A stretch of 49,221 bases of DNA from an uncultured Oscillospiraceae bacterium. GTDB lineage: Bacteria > Bacillota > Clostridia > Oscillospirales > Acutalibacteraceae. Below the pieces are notes generated by a model. The model was not told the origin of the DNA, searched no databases, and was given only the letters and a program-made list of their open reading frames with translations. The translations under genes and the position numbers were made by a program. Location of the stretch: NCBI GenBank assembly GCA_900541565.1, contig UQKB01000013.1, positions 1-49,221 of the forward strand, given 5' to 3'. Every line of letters begins with the position of its first letter. Position 1 is the first letter of the stretch. Shown here one piece after another: positions 41,284 through 49,221 of the stretch.

Positions 41284-43329
41284 CTATTTTTTTCGGAGCA
41301 TAGACTTACAGCCCAGGTACGTTGCAACCATATACCCGCCATATACCAGCAAAATGGTAACAGAGGCCGTAAAAATTCCTGCTGAAGCGTCCACATGCCC
41401 AAAAAGCTTGATTACATCGTTGGAAACGTAAATGCCAACGGCGGAATGGATCACCGCCAGCAGCAGCGGAAGCACAAACGTAATAAACACCTGCATGAAA
41501 ATAGACCGGTTTATCATTTTGGGGTCCGTTCCAATCTTTCTAAGCAGCCTGTAACGCTGCTGATTGTCAGAACTTTCACTTAACTGCTGCAATGCAAGCA
41601 CCGCCGCGCTGGTAATCAGGAAGACGATCCCTATATAGATTGCAATATACGTAACAATCAGCGTCATTCCCTTGCTTTGCGCGTACACCTCTACCTTTGT
41701 ATCCACATTTATAAAGCCGGTTTGGTACATGGCGCTTTCTGCCCTTTCTTCAAACACAGGGCTGTTTGCTTCTTTATCGCCTTTAAGCTGTACGTTGACA
41801 TATTCCATCTCTGGCAGTTTTTGATTGGCCACCAGCCTGTCTGGAACAATCAGGGTACCGGTCATGACAGCAGTTGGTGTGGTACAATACCCGCTTTCAA
41901 TTACCTGCGGATAGAACGTAAATGTTTCATTTTCAAGCGTAATAGTATCTCCAGACCCGACCAGAGCCCGGTAAGCGTCTGTCAGTTCATCAAAATTGCA
42001 GCACAAAGCCACCTCGTTGTCCTTAAGCTGCAGCGGCTTTTCCCCCTGCAGCGCAAGCCCGGTGTTATAGTCAGACAGTGAAATTGTTTCCACATATGTT
42101 TCATAAACGCTTTCAAGCGTCTGCCCTTCCAGGGAGTAGGTGCCGCCCCAGGGCTCATAATATGTCAAAAGCTGTCTGTACGTAGCGCCGATGTCATAAA
42201 TATCCAAAACCGCATAATCCTGTACAATATCCTCCGCAAGCGCACCGCTTTCCTCCATCTGCGCCGCAAAGCTTCCGCGCAGGTCGTTTCCCTGTGCAAT
42301 ATATTCCGGATCTTCATTACCAAAAAACGTGTAGGCAGACGCATCGTACGGCGTAATATTTTTTAAAGACTGCGCCTGTGTGTCTGCAAGGCCTGCACCC
42401 GCAGAAAAAACACAAATTGTGACAAACAGCATCAGGCAGATCAGCGACATTGAGATAAACGCAGTTGTGACCTTTGCATTGATCTGCCGCAAGACAAACA
42501 TGTTTAATCCTTTATAATACAATCGCTTGCAGCTTTTGACCGCCCGCAGCAAAAAGCCCGACAGCGACAGAAAAAACAAAAAGGTTCCTATGATGCCCAG
42601 TATGATGCAGAGCAGCAGCTTTGTATCCCAAACCGCCAATCCCTGCGCAATGATCATTTTGTATGCCGTGCCTAAGCATGCCACAGACAGCAAAAACAAA
42701 ACAACAGAAAGCCACAGGCTTTTCACCTTGAGTGTTTCATTTTTCTTTGCAGCGGTAAGCAGATCGATCAACTTAAACTTTGACACCGTAATGCTGTTAA
42801 AAAGGATAACCGTAAGAAAAATAATGCCAAAATACAGCATGGTCTGCAACAAAGCTGACATAGAAAATACAAACTGGAATTCATCCAAACGCACCTCAAA
42901 AAGTTGCGCTGTAAGCACAGACAATCCCTGAGAAGCAAACACGCCGATTAGCAGCCCCGTTGCAAGCGACAAAACCCCAATGGCAAACGTTTCTACCGTC
43001 AATATCCGTGAAATTTCAAACTTCGGCATGCCAAGAACCATATAAAGCCCAAGCTCTTTTTTTCTTCTTTTCATCAGAAAACGGTTTGCATATATAATTA
43101 AAAAGCCCAATATGACCGCAACAAAAATGGAAATTCCACTGATCATGTTAATCAGCAGCTCCACCATTTTTTTACCGCTTTGGGAAGAGCTTAACGCAAG
43201 CATCACCTGCTGGCTTTCCAAAGAATTAAACACATAAAACAGGCAAACGCCAAAGGTCAGCGTTAAAAAATAAATGGTGTAATCCTTAAAGCTTTTCTTT
43301 ACATTTTGGAAGGCAAGCTTATAAAACAT
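41284..43329 (-). CDS. ABC transporter permease, BceB/FtsX-like
   Basis: 681 aa from the ATG at 43329, nine bases after GGAGGTG. Ten hydrophobic segments are visible: one near the N-terminus, a group of three by about residue 190, further pairs to about 310, a large extracellular domain of about 200 residues (roughly 320-540), and three at the end. RRKKELGLYMVLGMPKFEI is the FtsX/MacB-type motif. Family knowledge: BceB-type permeases sense and remove antimicrobial peptides such as bacitracin from lipid II-cycle targets and signal to the adjacent kinase. It overlaps the ATPase gene by 11 bp. Confidence 0.88.
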   Translation of the reverse strand: MFYKLAFQNVKKSFKDYTIYFLTLTFGVCLFYVFNSLESQQVMLALSSSQSGKKMVELLINMISGISIFVAVILGFLIIYANRFLMKRRKKELGLYMVLGMPKFEISRILTVETFAIGVLSLATGLLIGVFASQGLSVLTAQLFEVRLDEFQFVFSMSALLQTMLYFGIIFLTVILFNSITVSKFKLIDLLTAAKKNETLKVKSLWLSVVLFLLSVACLGTAYKMIIAQGLAVWDTKLLLCIILGIIGTFLFFLSLSGFLLRAVKSCKRLYYKGLNMFVLRQINAKVTTAFISMSLICLMLFVTICVFSAGAGLADTQAQSLKNITPYDASAYTFFGNEDPEYIAQGNDLRGSFAAQMEESGALAEDIVQDYAVLDIYDIGATYRQLLTYYEPWGGTYSLEGQTLESVYETYVETISLSDYNTGLALQGEKPLQLKDNEVALCCNFDELTDAYRALVGSGDTITLENETFTFYPQVIESGYCTTPTAVMTGTLIVPDRLVANQKLPEMEYVNVQLKGDKEANSPVFEERAESAMYQTGFINVDTKVEVYAQSKGMTLIVTYIAIYIGIVFLITSAAVLALQQLSESSDNQQRYRLLRKIGTDPKMINRSIFMQVFITFVLPLLLAVIHSAVGIYVSNDVIKLFGHVDASAGIFTASVTILLVYGGYMVATYLGCKSMLRKK

Positions 43330-44086
43330 TATCGTTGTCACCTCCCAAAAGGGTTACAACTTCAATAATGCGGTTAAAAAACTCTTTTCTGGTATCACTG
43401 CCCTTGACAAGCTCATTAAAAATTTTGCCGTCTTTAATAAATAAAATCCGCTCGCAATGGCTGGCCGTAAACGCATCATGCGTTACCATCAGAATTGTTG
43501 CGCCCATGACACGGTTGAGTGTATGCATGCTTTCCAGCAGCATCCTTGCTGATTTGGAATCCAGCGCACCGGTGGGCTCATCTGCCAAAATTAAAGAAGG
43601 GCCTGTAATGATTGCCCTGGCGCTTGCAACCCTTTGCTTTTCTCCGCCGGACAGCTGGTAGGGATACTTTCCAAGAACCGATTCAATCGAAAGTGCCTTG
43701 GCTACATTGCGCACCCTGCTTTCCACCTCGTTTGCCGGCGTTTTGACAATTGTAAGCGCCAGCGCTATGTTTTCATAAGCAGTCAGTGTATCCAGCAGGT
43801 TAAAATCCTGAAAAATAAATCCCAGCTCTTCACGGCGAAAGCGGGAAAGCTGTTTGGATGGCAGCTTTGTAATATCCTTTCCGTTAATGATAATTTTGCC
43901 GGCCGTTACCGTATCTATGGTTGAAATACAATTTAAAAGAGTCGTTTTCCCACTTCCGGACGCACCCATAATCCCCATATATTCGCCCTTGTAGGCTGTA
44001 AAGCCAATACCATCTACCGCTTTGGTAACGTTTCCTTTTCCTCCATAGTATTTTTCTACATTTTCTACCCTTAATATTTCGTCCAC
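43319..44086 (-). CDS. ABC transporter ATP-binding protein, BceA-like
   Basis: 255 aa from a GTG at 44086 nine bases after AGGAGG; a frame extending to 44188 reads through the promoter region and is rejected. Walker A GASGSGKT, Q-loop FIFQDFN, signature LSGGEKQR, Walker B LILADEPT and the H-loop VTHD are all intact. It pairs with the permease downstream. Own promoter and regulator-like site upstream (44159-44222). Confidence 0.92.
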   Translation of the reverse strand: MDEILRVENVEKYYGGKGNVTKAVDGIGFTAYKGEYMGIMGASGSGKTTLLNCISTIDTVTAGKIIINGKDITKLPSKQLSRFRREELGFIFQDFNLLDTLTAYENIALALTIVKTPANEVESRVRNVAKALSIESVLGKYPYQLSGGEKQRVASARAIITGPSLILADEPTGALDSKSARMLLESMHTLNRVMGATILMVTHDAFTASHCERILFIKDGKIFNELVKGSDTRKEFFNRIIEVVTLLGGDNDNVL

Positions 44087-44158
44087 GCGTTTGTTTCCTC
44101 CTGTCTTTTCTATACCTTCGCCAAAATACAGGGGCTTTACCCCCTTGGCTTTAACTCG

Positions 44159-44222
44159 ATTATAGCAGGAAGAAAACGCCTCTGCCATACATGCACCTTA
44201 CATTTTCCTTACAAAACCGTAA
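44159..44222 (-). promoter_or_regulatory. Transporter promoter with BceR-type operator
   Basis: Read leftward, TTACG-GTTT-TGTAA lies at 44222-44209, matching the Bce-regulator consensus TNACA-N4-TGTAA at all but one base. A further TGTAAGG half site follows at 44203-44197. The -10 TATAAT is at 44164-44159 with a poor -35 (TGGCAG), as expected for an activated promoter. The operator overlaps the last codons and stop of the kinase gene. Confidence 0.6.
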
Positions 44223-45258
44223 GGTCGCCCTTTGCGCCCTGTACGCTCTGCACCAGCTCCGCCAGCTCTGTTTTGGGAAAAACCAGCTCAACTGTCGTTC
44301 CCTGGCCCTGCGTAGAGGCAATGGACACAGACAAAGAAAGCTTGTCGCACAATTGCTTGACAAGGTATAGCCCCATGCCGGTGGCCTTCTTGTAATTGCG
44401 CCCTGTTGTGCCTGTAAACCCCTTTTCAAAAACGCGGCCCAGATCTTTTTGCGGTATGCCAATGCCGTTATCTTGGATAAAAAGCGAAACGCTCTGTGCT
44501 CGGTCTTGTATAAAAATAGAAATTTTCGGGTTTTCTTTCCTGTATTTGATGCTGTTGGTCAGGATCTGGTTGATGATATACTCCACCCATTTTTCGTCTG
44601 TATAGATCACCGCGTTCGTCTGCGCAAGATCCAGCTTAATCTTATATTTAATAAAGCTTTTTGCATTTTTTCGTATGACTTGTTTTAAAAGGTCCATAAG
44701 TCGAATTTTTTTAATACTGTAATCCTTTTCAACATTGCTGCTGCGCGAATAAAACAGCGCCTGCTCCAGGTAATAATCGATGGCATCCAGCTCCTCAGAA
44801 AGATCCCTTGTTGCCGGCGAAGGATTATTTTCTATAATCAGCCTGGAAGATGCGATCGGCGTTTTGACCTCGTGGATCCAAAGCTCAATATATTCCCTGT
44901 ACTCCCTGGATGCATTGCGATATAAAAGAATTTCATCGTTCATGGATTTTTGACAGGCGCGCAGGCACTGGTCCAACAGCATTCCCTCATAAAACGAAGG
45001 CTCATCAAGCAAAGAGGAAAGCAAATACTTCTTATCCAGCTGTGCAAGCCCGTTTTTTACATCTGTATAGTAACGGCGCTTTGGAAGAAACTCTATAAAA
45101 AGAGCAGCCGCCTGTACAAGCAAATACACCATACTGACAAACACGACCGCCTGCATATTCATATTGTATACCAACAGAAACATACCAATAAAACAGATTG
45201 CCGCCAGCTGCATGCATATGGCCGCAGCTTTGCTCTTTAAAAAATCCTTTATGCTCAT
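44209..45258 (-). CDS. Sensor histidine kinase, BceS-like (intramembrane-sensing)
   Basis: 349 aa. Two membrane helices (about 12-32 and 36-56) with almost no extracellular loop mark an intramembrane-sensing kinase. The phospho-acceptor region is IELWIHEVKTPIASS. The N box INQILTNSIKY, DNGIGIP and GFTGTTGRN are present. The ATG overlaps the regulator stop by four bases. It probably receives its signal from the neighbouring permease. Confidence 0.9.
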   Translation of the reverse strand: MSIKDFLKSKAAAICMQLAAICFIGMFLLVYNMNMQAVVFVSMVYLLVQAAALFIEFLPKRRYYTDVKNGLAQLDKKYLLSSLLDEPSFYEGMLLDQCLRACQKSMNDEILLYRNASREYREYIELWIHEVKTPIASSRLIIENNPSPATRDLSEELDAIDYYLEQALFYSRSSNVEKDYSIKKIRLMDLLKQVIRKNAKSFIKYKIKLDLAQTNAVIYTDEKWVEYIINQILTNSIKYRKENPKISIFIQDRAQSVSLFIQDNGIGIPQKDLGRVFEKGFTGTTGRNYKKATGMGLYLVKQLCDKLSLSVSIASTQGQGTTVELVFPKTELAELVQSVQGAKGDLTVL

Positions 45259-45917
45259 AAGCTGTATCCCTGCCCTCTTTTGGTTTTAATATAATCTGGC
45301 GCGCCGATTGCTTCAAGCTTTTTTCTTAGCCGGTTAATATTTACAGTCAGCGTATTATCATCTACAAATTCATTAGACTGCCAAAGCGCGTCCATAATAT
45401 CGTCGCGCGCTGTAATTTTTCCCCCGGCGCGCATAAGCAGGCTTAAAATACGCAGCTCATTTTTTGTAAGCTCAGCTTCCATATCTCCACAGGAAACGGT
45501 GCTTTTAGACAGGTCAATGGTCACACCGTTATAGCTGTATTGCATTCCCGCCTGGTTTTTATAGGTGCGGTTTAGCAACGCACCGATCCGCGCAAGCAGA
45601 ATCTGCGTATTATAGGGCTTTGTAATAAAATCATCCGCACCAAAATGCATGCTCATCAACTCGTCGGCGTCGCTGTCCCTGCTTGTCACTACAATCACTG
45701 GCACGCTTGAAACCTTTCGCAATTCCTTACATATATAATAGCCGTCATAAGCAGGCAAATTGATATCAAGCAAAATCAGATGCGGCTCTTCTTTAAGCGC
45801 TGCCTGCACCGCGTTTTCAAAATCCTCAATACAGGCGACGGTATACCCGTATTTTTCAAGAAAAACCTTCAGCTCGCTTCTTATTTTTGGGTTATCCTCA
45901 ATTATTACAATTTTCAT
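45255..45917 (-). CDS. OmpR-family response regulator, BceR-like
   Basis: 220 aa. Receiver domain with VIIEDN, LLDINLPAYDG (phospho-acceptor Asp) and FITKPYN. The C-terminal winged helix has ELTKNELRILSLLM and VDDNTLTVNINRLRKKL. It heads the operon regulator-kinase-(promoter)-ATPase-permease. The DNA site at 44209-44222 is its likely target. Confidence 0.9.
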   Translation of the reverse strand: MKIVIIEDNPKIRSELKVFLEKYGYTVACIEDFENAVQAALKEEPHLILLDINLPAYDGYYICKELRKVSSVPVIVVTSRDSDADELMSMHFGADDFITKPYNTQILLARIGALLNRTYKNQAGMQYSYNGVTIDLSKSTVSCGDMEAELTKNELRILSLLMRAGGKITARDDIMDALWQSNEFVDDNTLTVNINRLRKKLEAIGAPDYIKTKRGQGYSL

Positions 45918-46596
45918 ACCGTTTCATCCTTATACTATATAAGAGTCTATATATGTTAATCTTAACACAACTTTTTGACGCTCTCAACTATATCCTCCCT
46001 GCTTGAAAAGAATTTTTTATGATATATAGAAATATAGTGTAATAAATTATTGAAACAAAGTTGAATATATGATATGATTAACATACATTTCGTCTTATCT
46101 TGTCACAGGCCAATACATGCAGTCGAAAAATGTTTCGCTGTTTTTGATTGCTGCGGGCATTATACGCCACACTGTTTTAATTTAGATACAGGCAAACACA
46201 CCGTAATGCTTTCGTAATTTAAAAAGCAAAAACACATCCACATTTTTTGTAATTTTTTTACCTGGTTGCTTTCCGCCGGCTTACCATATAAATGGCACAT
46301 TTTTAAATTTTTGCAGCCAATGCCTCACGAAATTTTAAAAAAGCGTACATACACGCCGTATAAAATAATGAGAAGCCGTGTAATAAATATATAATGAATC
46401 ACTATATATACATAAAATTGTATGTAAATAGAATTGTATAATTTATTCAAAAATATTGTCGCTGTAATTTGGCGGAAAGATTTTTACTATTGTATAAAAG
46501 CCTCTTGTAATATAAAATAGTTCTCAGTCCGTATTTTACAGGGTAAAAATTATACAATTTGTGAAAATAATTCACTAATTGGAAAGGAGCAAATTT
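45918..46596. other. AT-rich 679-bp intergenic stretch
   Basis: Very AT-rich with several TATA-like runs and no frame that has both a ribosome site and plausible composition. A minus-strand frame at 46447-46725 overlaps the next gene and is probably noise. It contains the promoters of the two divergent flanking genes, but I cannot place them with confidence. Confidence 0.5.
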
Positions 46597-46887
46597 ATGA
46601 AAAAATATACATCCTGTTCTTTCGACTCCCCCTATTTTTATGAAATGACCTCTACACACAAGTCGGTTTGTGGCAAAGAAACAAGGGTGTACGGGATAAA
46701 GCTGTATAAAATTGGCTATGATCATTCGCTAAACCCTGCCGAATGTTTTATAGCTGCCGATGTTTCTGACGACAAAGCGTACGTGCAAAAGCTTTTAATC
46801 CTTTTTTCTGCAAATGCAGTTATGCCACTGCATGCGCCGGAGATTCTGGAGGAATGTCTGTCCTGTTATCCCGCGTTACCCTTTTAA
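46597..46887 (+). CDS. Small hypothetical protein (possibly DUF6514-like)
   Basis: 96 aa from the ATG at 46597 behind AAAGGAG. It is a compact alpha/beta protein with KETRVYGIKLYKIGYDHS and IAADVSDDKAYVQKLLILF. The order of a YGIKL strand, a VSDDKAYV segment and a C-terminal helix recalls the small clostridial DUF6514 proteins; this is a weak recollection. It is followed by its own terminator. Confidence 0.6.
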   Translation: MKKYTSCSFDSPYFYEMTSTHKSVCGKETRVYGIKLYKIGYDHSLNPAECFIAADVSDDKAYVQKLLILFSANAVMPLHAPEILEECLSCYPALPF

Positions 46888-46920
46888 GCACGGGAGGACA
46901 GCTTTTCCTGCCAACCTTTT

Positions 46921-46945
46921 CCGCCTTTTAGAGGCGGTATTTTTT
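46921..46945 (+). terminator. Terminator after the small hypothetical gene
   Basis: CCGCCT (46921-46926) pairs with AGGCGG (46932-46937), followed by TATTTTTTA. Confidence 0.75.
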
Positions 46946-47167
46946 ACCCATTTAAAATACTATTTGTATATTTTTATATATAAATTACATTTTTGTTACA
47001 TTTTGTCCAAACTACTCTTTTCTGTACGTGTTTACCAGATTTTTATAAAACATCTCTTATTCTATTTTTATAAAAATTGTACAAGCATTTGTTTATAATG
47101 CTGATTTTTTGTTTTTTTTGCCCTTCTTTCTCTTTTGGCTTGCATTTACAGCCAGTATATGTTAGAC

Positions 47168-47250
47168 TGTAACCAAATTGTTACAAATTGTAATGCGCTT
47201 GTTAACTTTAACCTTTTGTTAACATTGCGTTCACAATCTGCATTTATAAT
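47168..47250 (+). promoter_or_regulatory. Two WalR-like boxes and -10 of the NlpC/P60 gene
   Basis: TGTAAC-N5-TGTTAC (47168-47184) and TGTAAT-N5-TGTTAA (47189-47205) both fit the WalR (YycF) consensus TGTWAH-N5-TGTWAH exactly. A third half site TGTTAA is at 47217-47222. A consensus -10 TATAAT is at 47245-47250, without a good -35, as expected for an activated promoter. Gene start at 47297. Confidence 0.7.
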
Positions 47251-47296
47251 CAAAAATGTACGTTGTGTAATGGTCATTTTTAGGAGGTCTGAAACA

Positions 47297-49090
47297 ATGC
47301 ATAAGACGTTGAAGGTTACAGTATCGTTACTTCTATCTGTTATGATGCTGTGTACTGTATTTGCTATAGGCGTCACCCAGGCGTTTGCCGCTACCAGCAC
47401 AGGGGTTGGCCTTTCCGCTTATGTGCTCAACGCCTATTATGAGGATTGGTCCTATGTATGGGGCGGTTCTTCCCCCGGTGCGGTCGACTGCTCCGGCTTG
47501 ATCTATTCTTATAACGGTGTTGGCGGTATCCGTACCGATATGCTTGCCGCTTCGTCCGAATGGGGATACGTATCAAACGGCATTCCCAGGATCCACGGCC
47601 TTGGCCTGCATCATCCCGGCCATGTCGGCGTTTACGTGGGCAACGGCATGGCAATCGACGCCAGAAGCTCTTATTATGACATGTGCTATGAAAGCGTTGA
47701 CAGCCTCAATTGGGTCGAGTGGTTTAAAATATCCGGCGTCAGCTATCCTACAGAAGGCTGGGTACGCTATAATGGCGATTCTTTCTATTATGAAGACGGC
47801 CAGTACCTGGTTAACACATCCAGAACGTTTGACGGCGTTACATATACCTTTGGCAGTGACGGCGCTTCTGACAAAGCGCCCGCCGATAAATATTTTGAAG
47901 CGACCGACTATACACAGAGCAACGTTTCTATATCCAGCGGCTCCAGTTCTTCGTCCGGTTCCACCCTTTTAAAGATCGGCTCTCAGGGCCAGGCCGTTGA
48001 AAAACTGCAAAACAGATTGAAAACTCTGGGCTATTTTGAAGATGATGTCACAGGGTATTACGGTACATATACAGAGGCCTGCGTTATACAGTACCAGAAA
48101 GCCGCCGACCTTTCTGTCGACGGTATTGCCGGGCCTGAGGTATTGGGCTCTATCTACAAGGACGACGCACCTGAAAAGAGTAAGCCCGCCGCTGTAGACT
48201 CGCCTGCGGAAACACCTGCAGAAAACAGCGCTCCTACAGAGGAAGCAACTGCGCCGGTAATTTCCGCCGACAACCAGGAAGAAACTACACAACCTCCTAC
48301 CGAAGCGCCTACGCCTGCTCCTACCGAAGCGGTCACGGAAGCACCCACACAAGCTCCTACCGAACCGGTCACGGAAGCTCCTACACAAGCTCCCACAGAG
48401 GATCCATATAAAGATCTTCTGGCGCTTGGCGGCTATGGCGACAAGGTAACGCAGCTGCAGGAAAGGCTATATGAACTGGGTTACTACACAGGTGCAATTA
48501 CCGGACAATTTGACCAAGCCACGCTTGAAGCCATGCAGGCATACTATAAGGCTTCTGAATTTAAGCCCTCTGATACAATGACAGACGAGCAGTTTAATTA
48601 CTTATTTACAGACAGCGCGCTGTCCGCACCGGAATATGACGAGCTTCAGCTCAATTATGAAGGAGCCAGCGTAAACTCTCTGCAGGAAAGCCTGATTACG
48701 CTTGGTTATCTGGACACAGATCAGGCAAGCGGCGTCTTGGATGAAAACACTGTCAACGCCGTTAAAACCGCACAGGCAAACTTTGCACTGGAGGTTACAG
48801 GCGTTGCGGATAAAGATTTCCTGAATGCAATTGATTTGCAGACCGCACAGGAGCAAAACGCGCAAAAAGCACAGGCCGTTATTAAATCTGCATCCATGGC
48901 AACCGGCGCTCTTTCCACAGGGGAAAACGGCGTATTTGAGCAAGTGAGCTACAACAGCGGCAACGACTCCTATGTCCTTCTTGTATGGGTCGCAGGGATT
49001 ATGTTCTTTATTTCTGTGTGCTCTCTGGTTGTATTTTTAAAAACACGCAAAAGATCGGCTGTATCTGCAAACAGGTACGGCAGAAAATAA
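47297..49090 (+). CDS. Secreted, membrane-anchored NlpC/P60 peptidoglycan hydrolase with PG-binding domains
   Basis: 597 aa from the ATG at 47297 behind AGGAGG; the frame extending to 47135 covers the promoter. Signal peptide 1-31 (TQAFAA). The NlpC/P60 domain (about 36-165) has catalytic Cys65 in DCSGLI and His109 in HPGHVGVYVG. Three PG_binding_1-like repeats follow: one before and two after a Pro/Thr/Glu linker (about 325-370). A C-terminal membrane helix (about 559-581) with a basic tail anchors the protein, so it is probably not released. It probably cleaves stem peptides during growth, under WalRK control as the promoter suggests. Confidence 0.9.
   Translation: MHKTLKVTVSLLLSVMMLCTVFAIGVTQAFAATSTGVGLSAYVLNAYYEDWSYVWGGSSPGAVDCSGLIYSYNGVGGIRTDMLAASSEWGYVSNGIPRIHGLGLHHPGHVGVYVGNGMAIDARSSYYDMCYESVDSLNWVEWFKISGVSYPTEGWVRYNGDSFYYEDGQYLVNTSRTFDGVTYTFGSDGASDKAPADKYFEATDYTQSNVSISSGSSSSSGSTLLKIGSQGQAVEKLQNRLKTLGYFEDDVTGYYGTYTEACVIQYQKAADLSVDGIAGPEVLGSIYKDDAPEKSKPAAVDSPAETPAENSAPTEEATAPVISADNQEETTQPPTEAPTPAPTEAVTEAPTQAPTEPVTEAPTQAPTEDPYKDLLALGGYGDKVTQLQERLYELGYYTGAITGQFDQATLEAMQAYYKASEFKPSDTMTDEQFNYLFTDSALSAPEYDELQLNYEGASVNSLQESLITLGYLDTDQASGVLDENTVNAVKTAQANFALEVTGVADKDFLNAIDLQTAQEQNAQKAQAVIKSASMATGALSTGENGVFEQVSYNSGNDSYVLLVWVAGIMFFISVCSLVVFLKTRKRSAVSANRYGRK
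48317..48400 (+). repeat. 36-bp Pro/Thr linker repeats
   Basis: Two and a third in-frame 36-bp units encode APTEAVTEAPTQ, APTEPVTEAPTQ and APTE. A wall-spanning linker in the hydrolase; such repeats often vary in number between strains. Confidence 0.85.
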
Positions 49091-49128
49091 TCGGGACAAG
49101 CTATCATAACAAATCATAACAAACGAAA

Positions 49129-49159
49129 GGGCAGCCGAAAAAGCGGCTGCCCTTTTTTT
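49129..49159 (+). terminator. Terminator of the hydrolase gene
   Basis: GGGCAGCCG (49129-49137) pairs with CGGCTGCCC (49144-49152), followed by seven T. Confidence 0.95.
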
Positions 49160-49167
49160 GCATATCG

Positions 49168-49221
49168 GTGAATTATACTATCAAGTGCAACAGTTTAGTG
49201 GAATAAAGGAGTTCATACAGA
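49168..49221 (+). mobile_element. Probable left end of an IS30-like element with the ribosome site of its transposase
   Basis: GTGAATT, eight variable bases and AAGTGCAACAG match the reversed left edge of the window. AAAGGAG at 49206-49212 would be the ribosome site of a transposase starting at or just beyond the window end. The transposase itself is not visible. Confidence 0.5.

Noticed and set aside
44086..44188. Longer start of the ATPase gene
   Set aside because: This stretch holds the transporter promoter; the GTG at 44086 has an AGGAGG site.
46447..46725. 92-aa minus-strand frame
   Set aside because: It overlaps the better supported plus-strand gene, has no ribosome site and its composition is that of AT-rich noise.
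46888..47296. c-di-AMP (ydaO-type) riboswitch upstream of the hydrolase gene
   Set aside because: Such switches often precede cell-wall hydrolases, but the conserved GGGGA-type core and long leader are absent.
47135..47297. 54-residue extension of the NlpC/P60 protein
   Set aside because: It covers the WalR-like boxes and the -10; the true start has AGGAGG and gives a proper signal peptide.

Overview
The window looks like part of a low-to-mid GC Firmicutes (class Clostridia, probably an Oscillospiraceae/Ruminococcaceae-type gut bacterium) chromosome carrying a prophage. The reasons are strong AGGAGG-type ribosome sites with frequent TTG/GTG starts, a Bce-type peptide-resistance module, WalR-like boxes in front of a cell-wall hydrolase, and clostridial-looking host proteins. 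The genus cannot be fixed from sequence alone.

Prophage, bases 1 to about 32,000. Reading leftward from the middle, an early block (25358 to 19321) holds small phage proteins, a MazG-like pyrophosphatase, a PcfK/PcfJ pair, a DUF3102-like coiled-coil protein and a small membrane protein. It is followed by an HUH rolling-circle Rep protein and then a compact podovirus-type late operon: terminase small and large subunits, portal, a Prp-type cysteine protease, scaffold, N4-gp56 family major capsid protein, adaptor-like protein, beta-propeller nozzle/stabilisation protein, a repeat-bearing putative internal protein, and a giant (about 2640 aa) polyvalent protein with a zincin motif and a nuclease-like domain. 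The right end of the prophage holds the immunity switch (Cro-like gene, three operators, XRE repressor), opposite-strand accessory genes (lipoprotein, membrane proteins, Fic protein) and a large serine integrase. The integrase sits against a truncated host gene, so the right attachment site is placed near 32,000. The other prophage end and lysis genes are not in the window.

Host segment, about 32,000 to 49,160. It holds the 5' end of an interrupted conserved clostridial gene; a PcrA/UvrD helicase; an operon of glycosyltransferase, esterase and lipoprotein; a ferredoxin pair; a GNAT acetyltransferase; a divergent LytTR regulator and GHKL kinase; a complete BceRS-BceAB-like two-component/ABC module with a likely regulator site in front of the transporter; a small unknown gene; and a membrane-anchored NlpC/P60 hydrolase with two matches to the WalR box.

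Both window edges end in similar sequences that look like outward-facing ends of IS30-type insertion sequences. This suggests the contig is bounded by copies of such an element, and that the left copy cuts the giant phage gene, whose stop codon lies inside the IS-like end. The most notable biology is the phage-encoded Prp-like protease next to a scaffold and a capsid protein that both carry the LQLF N-terminal motif expected of Prp substrates.
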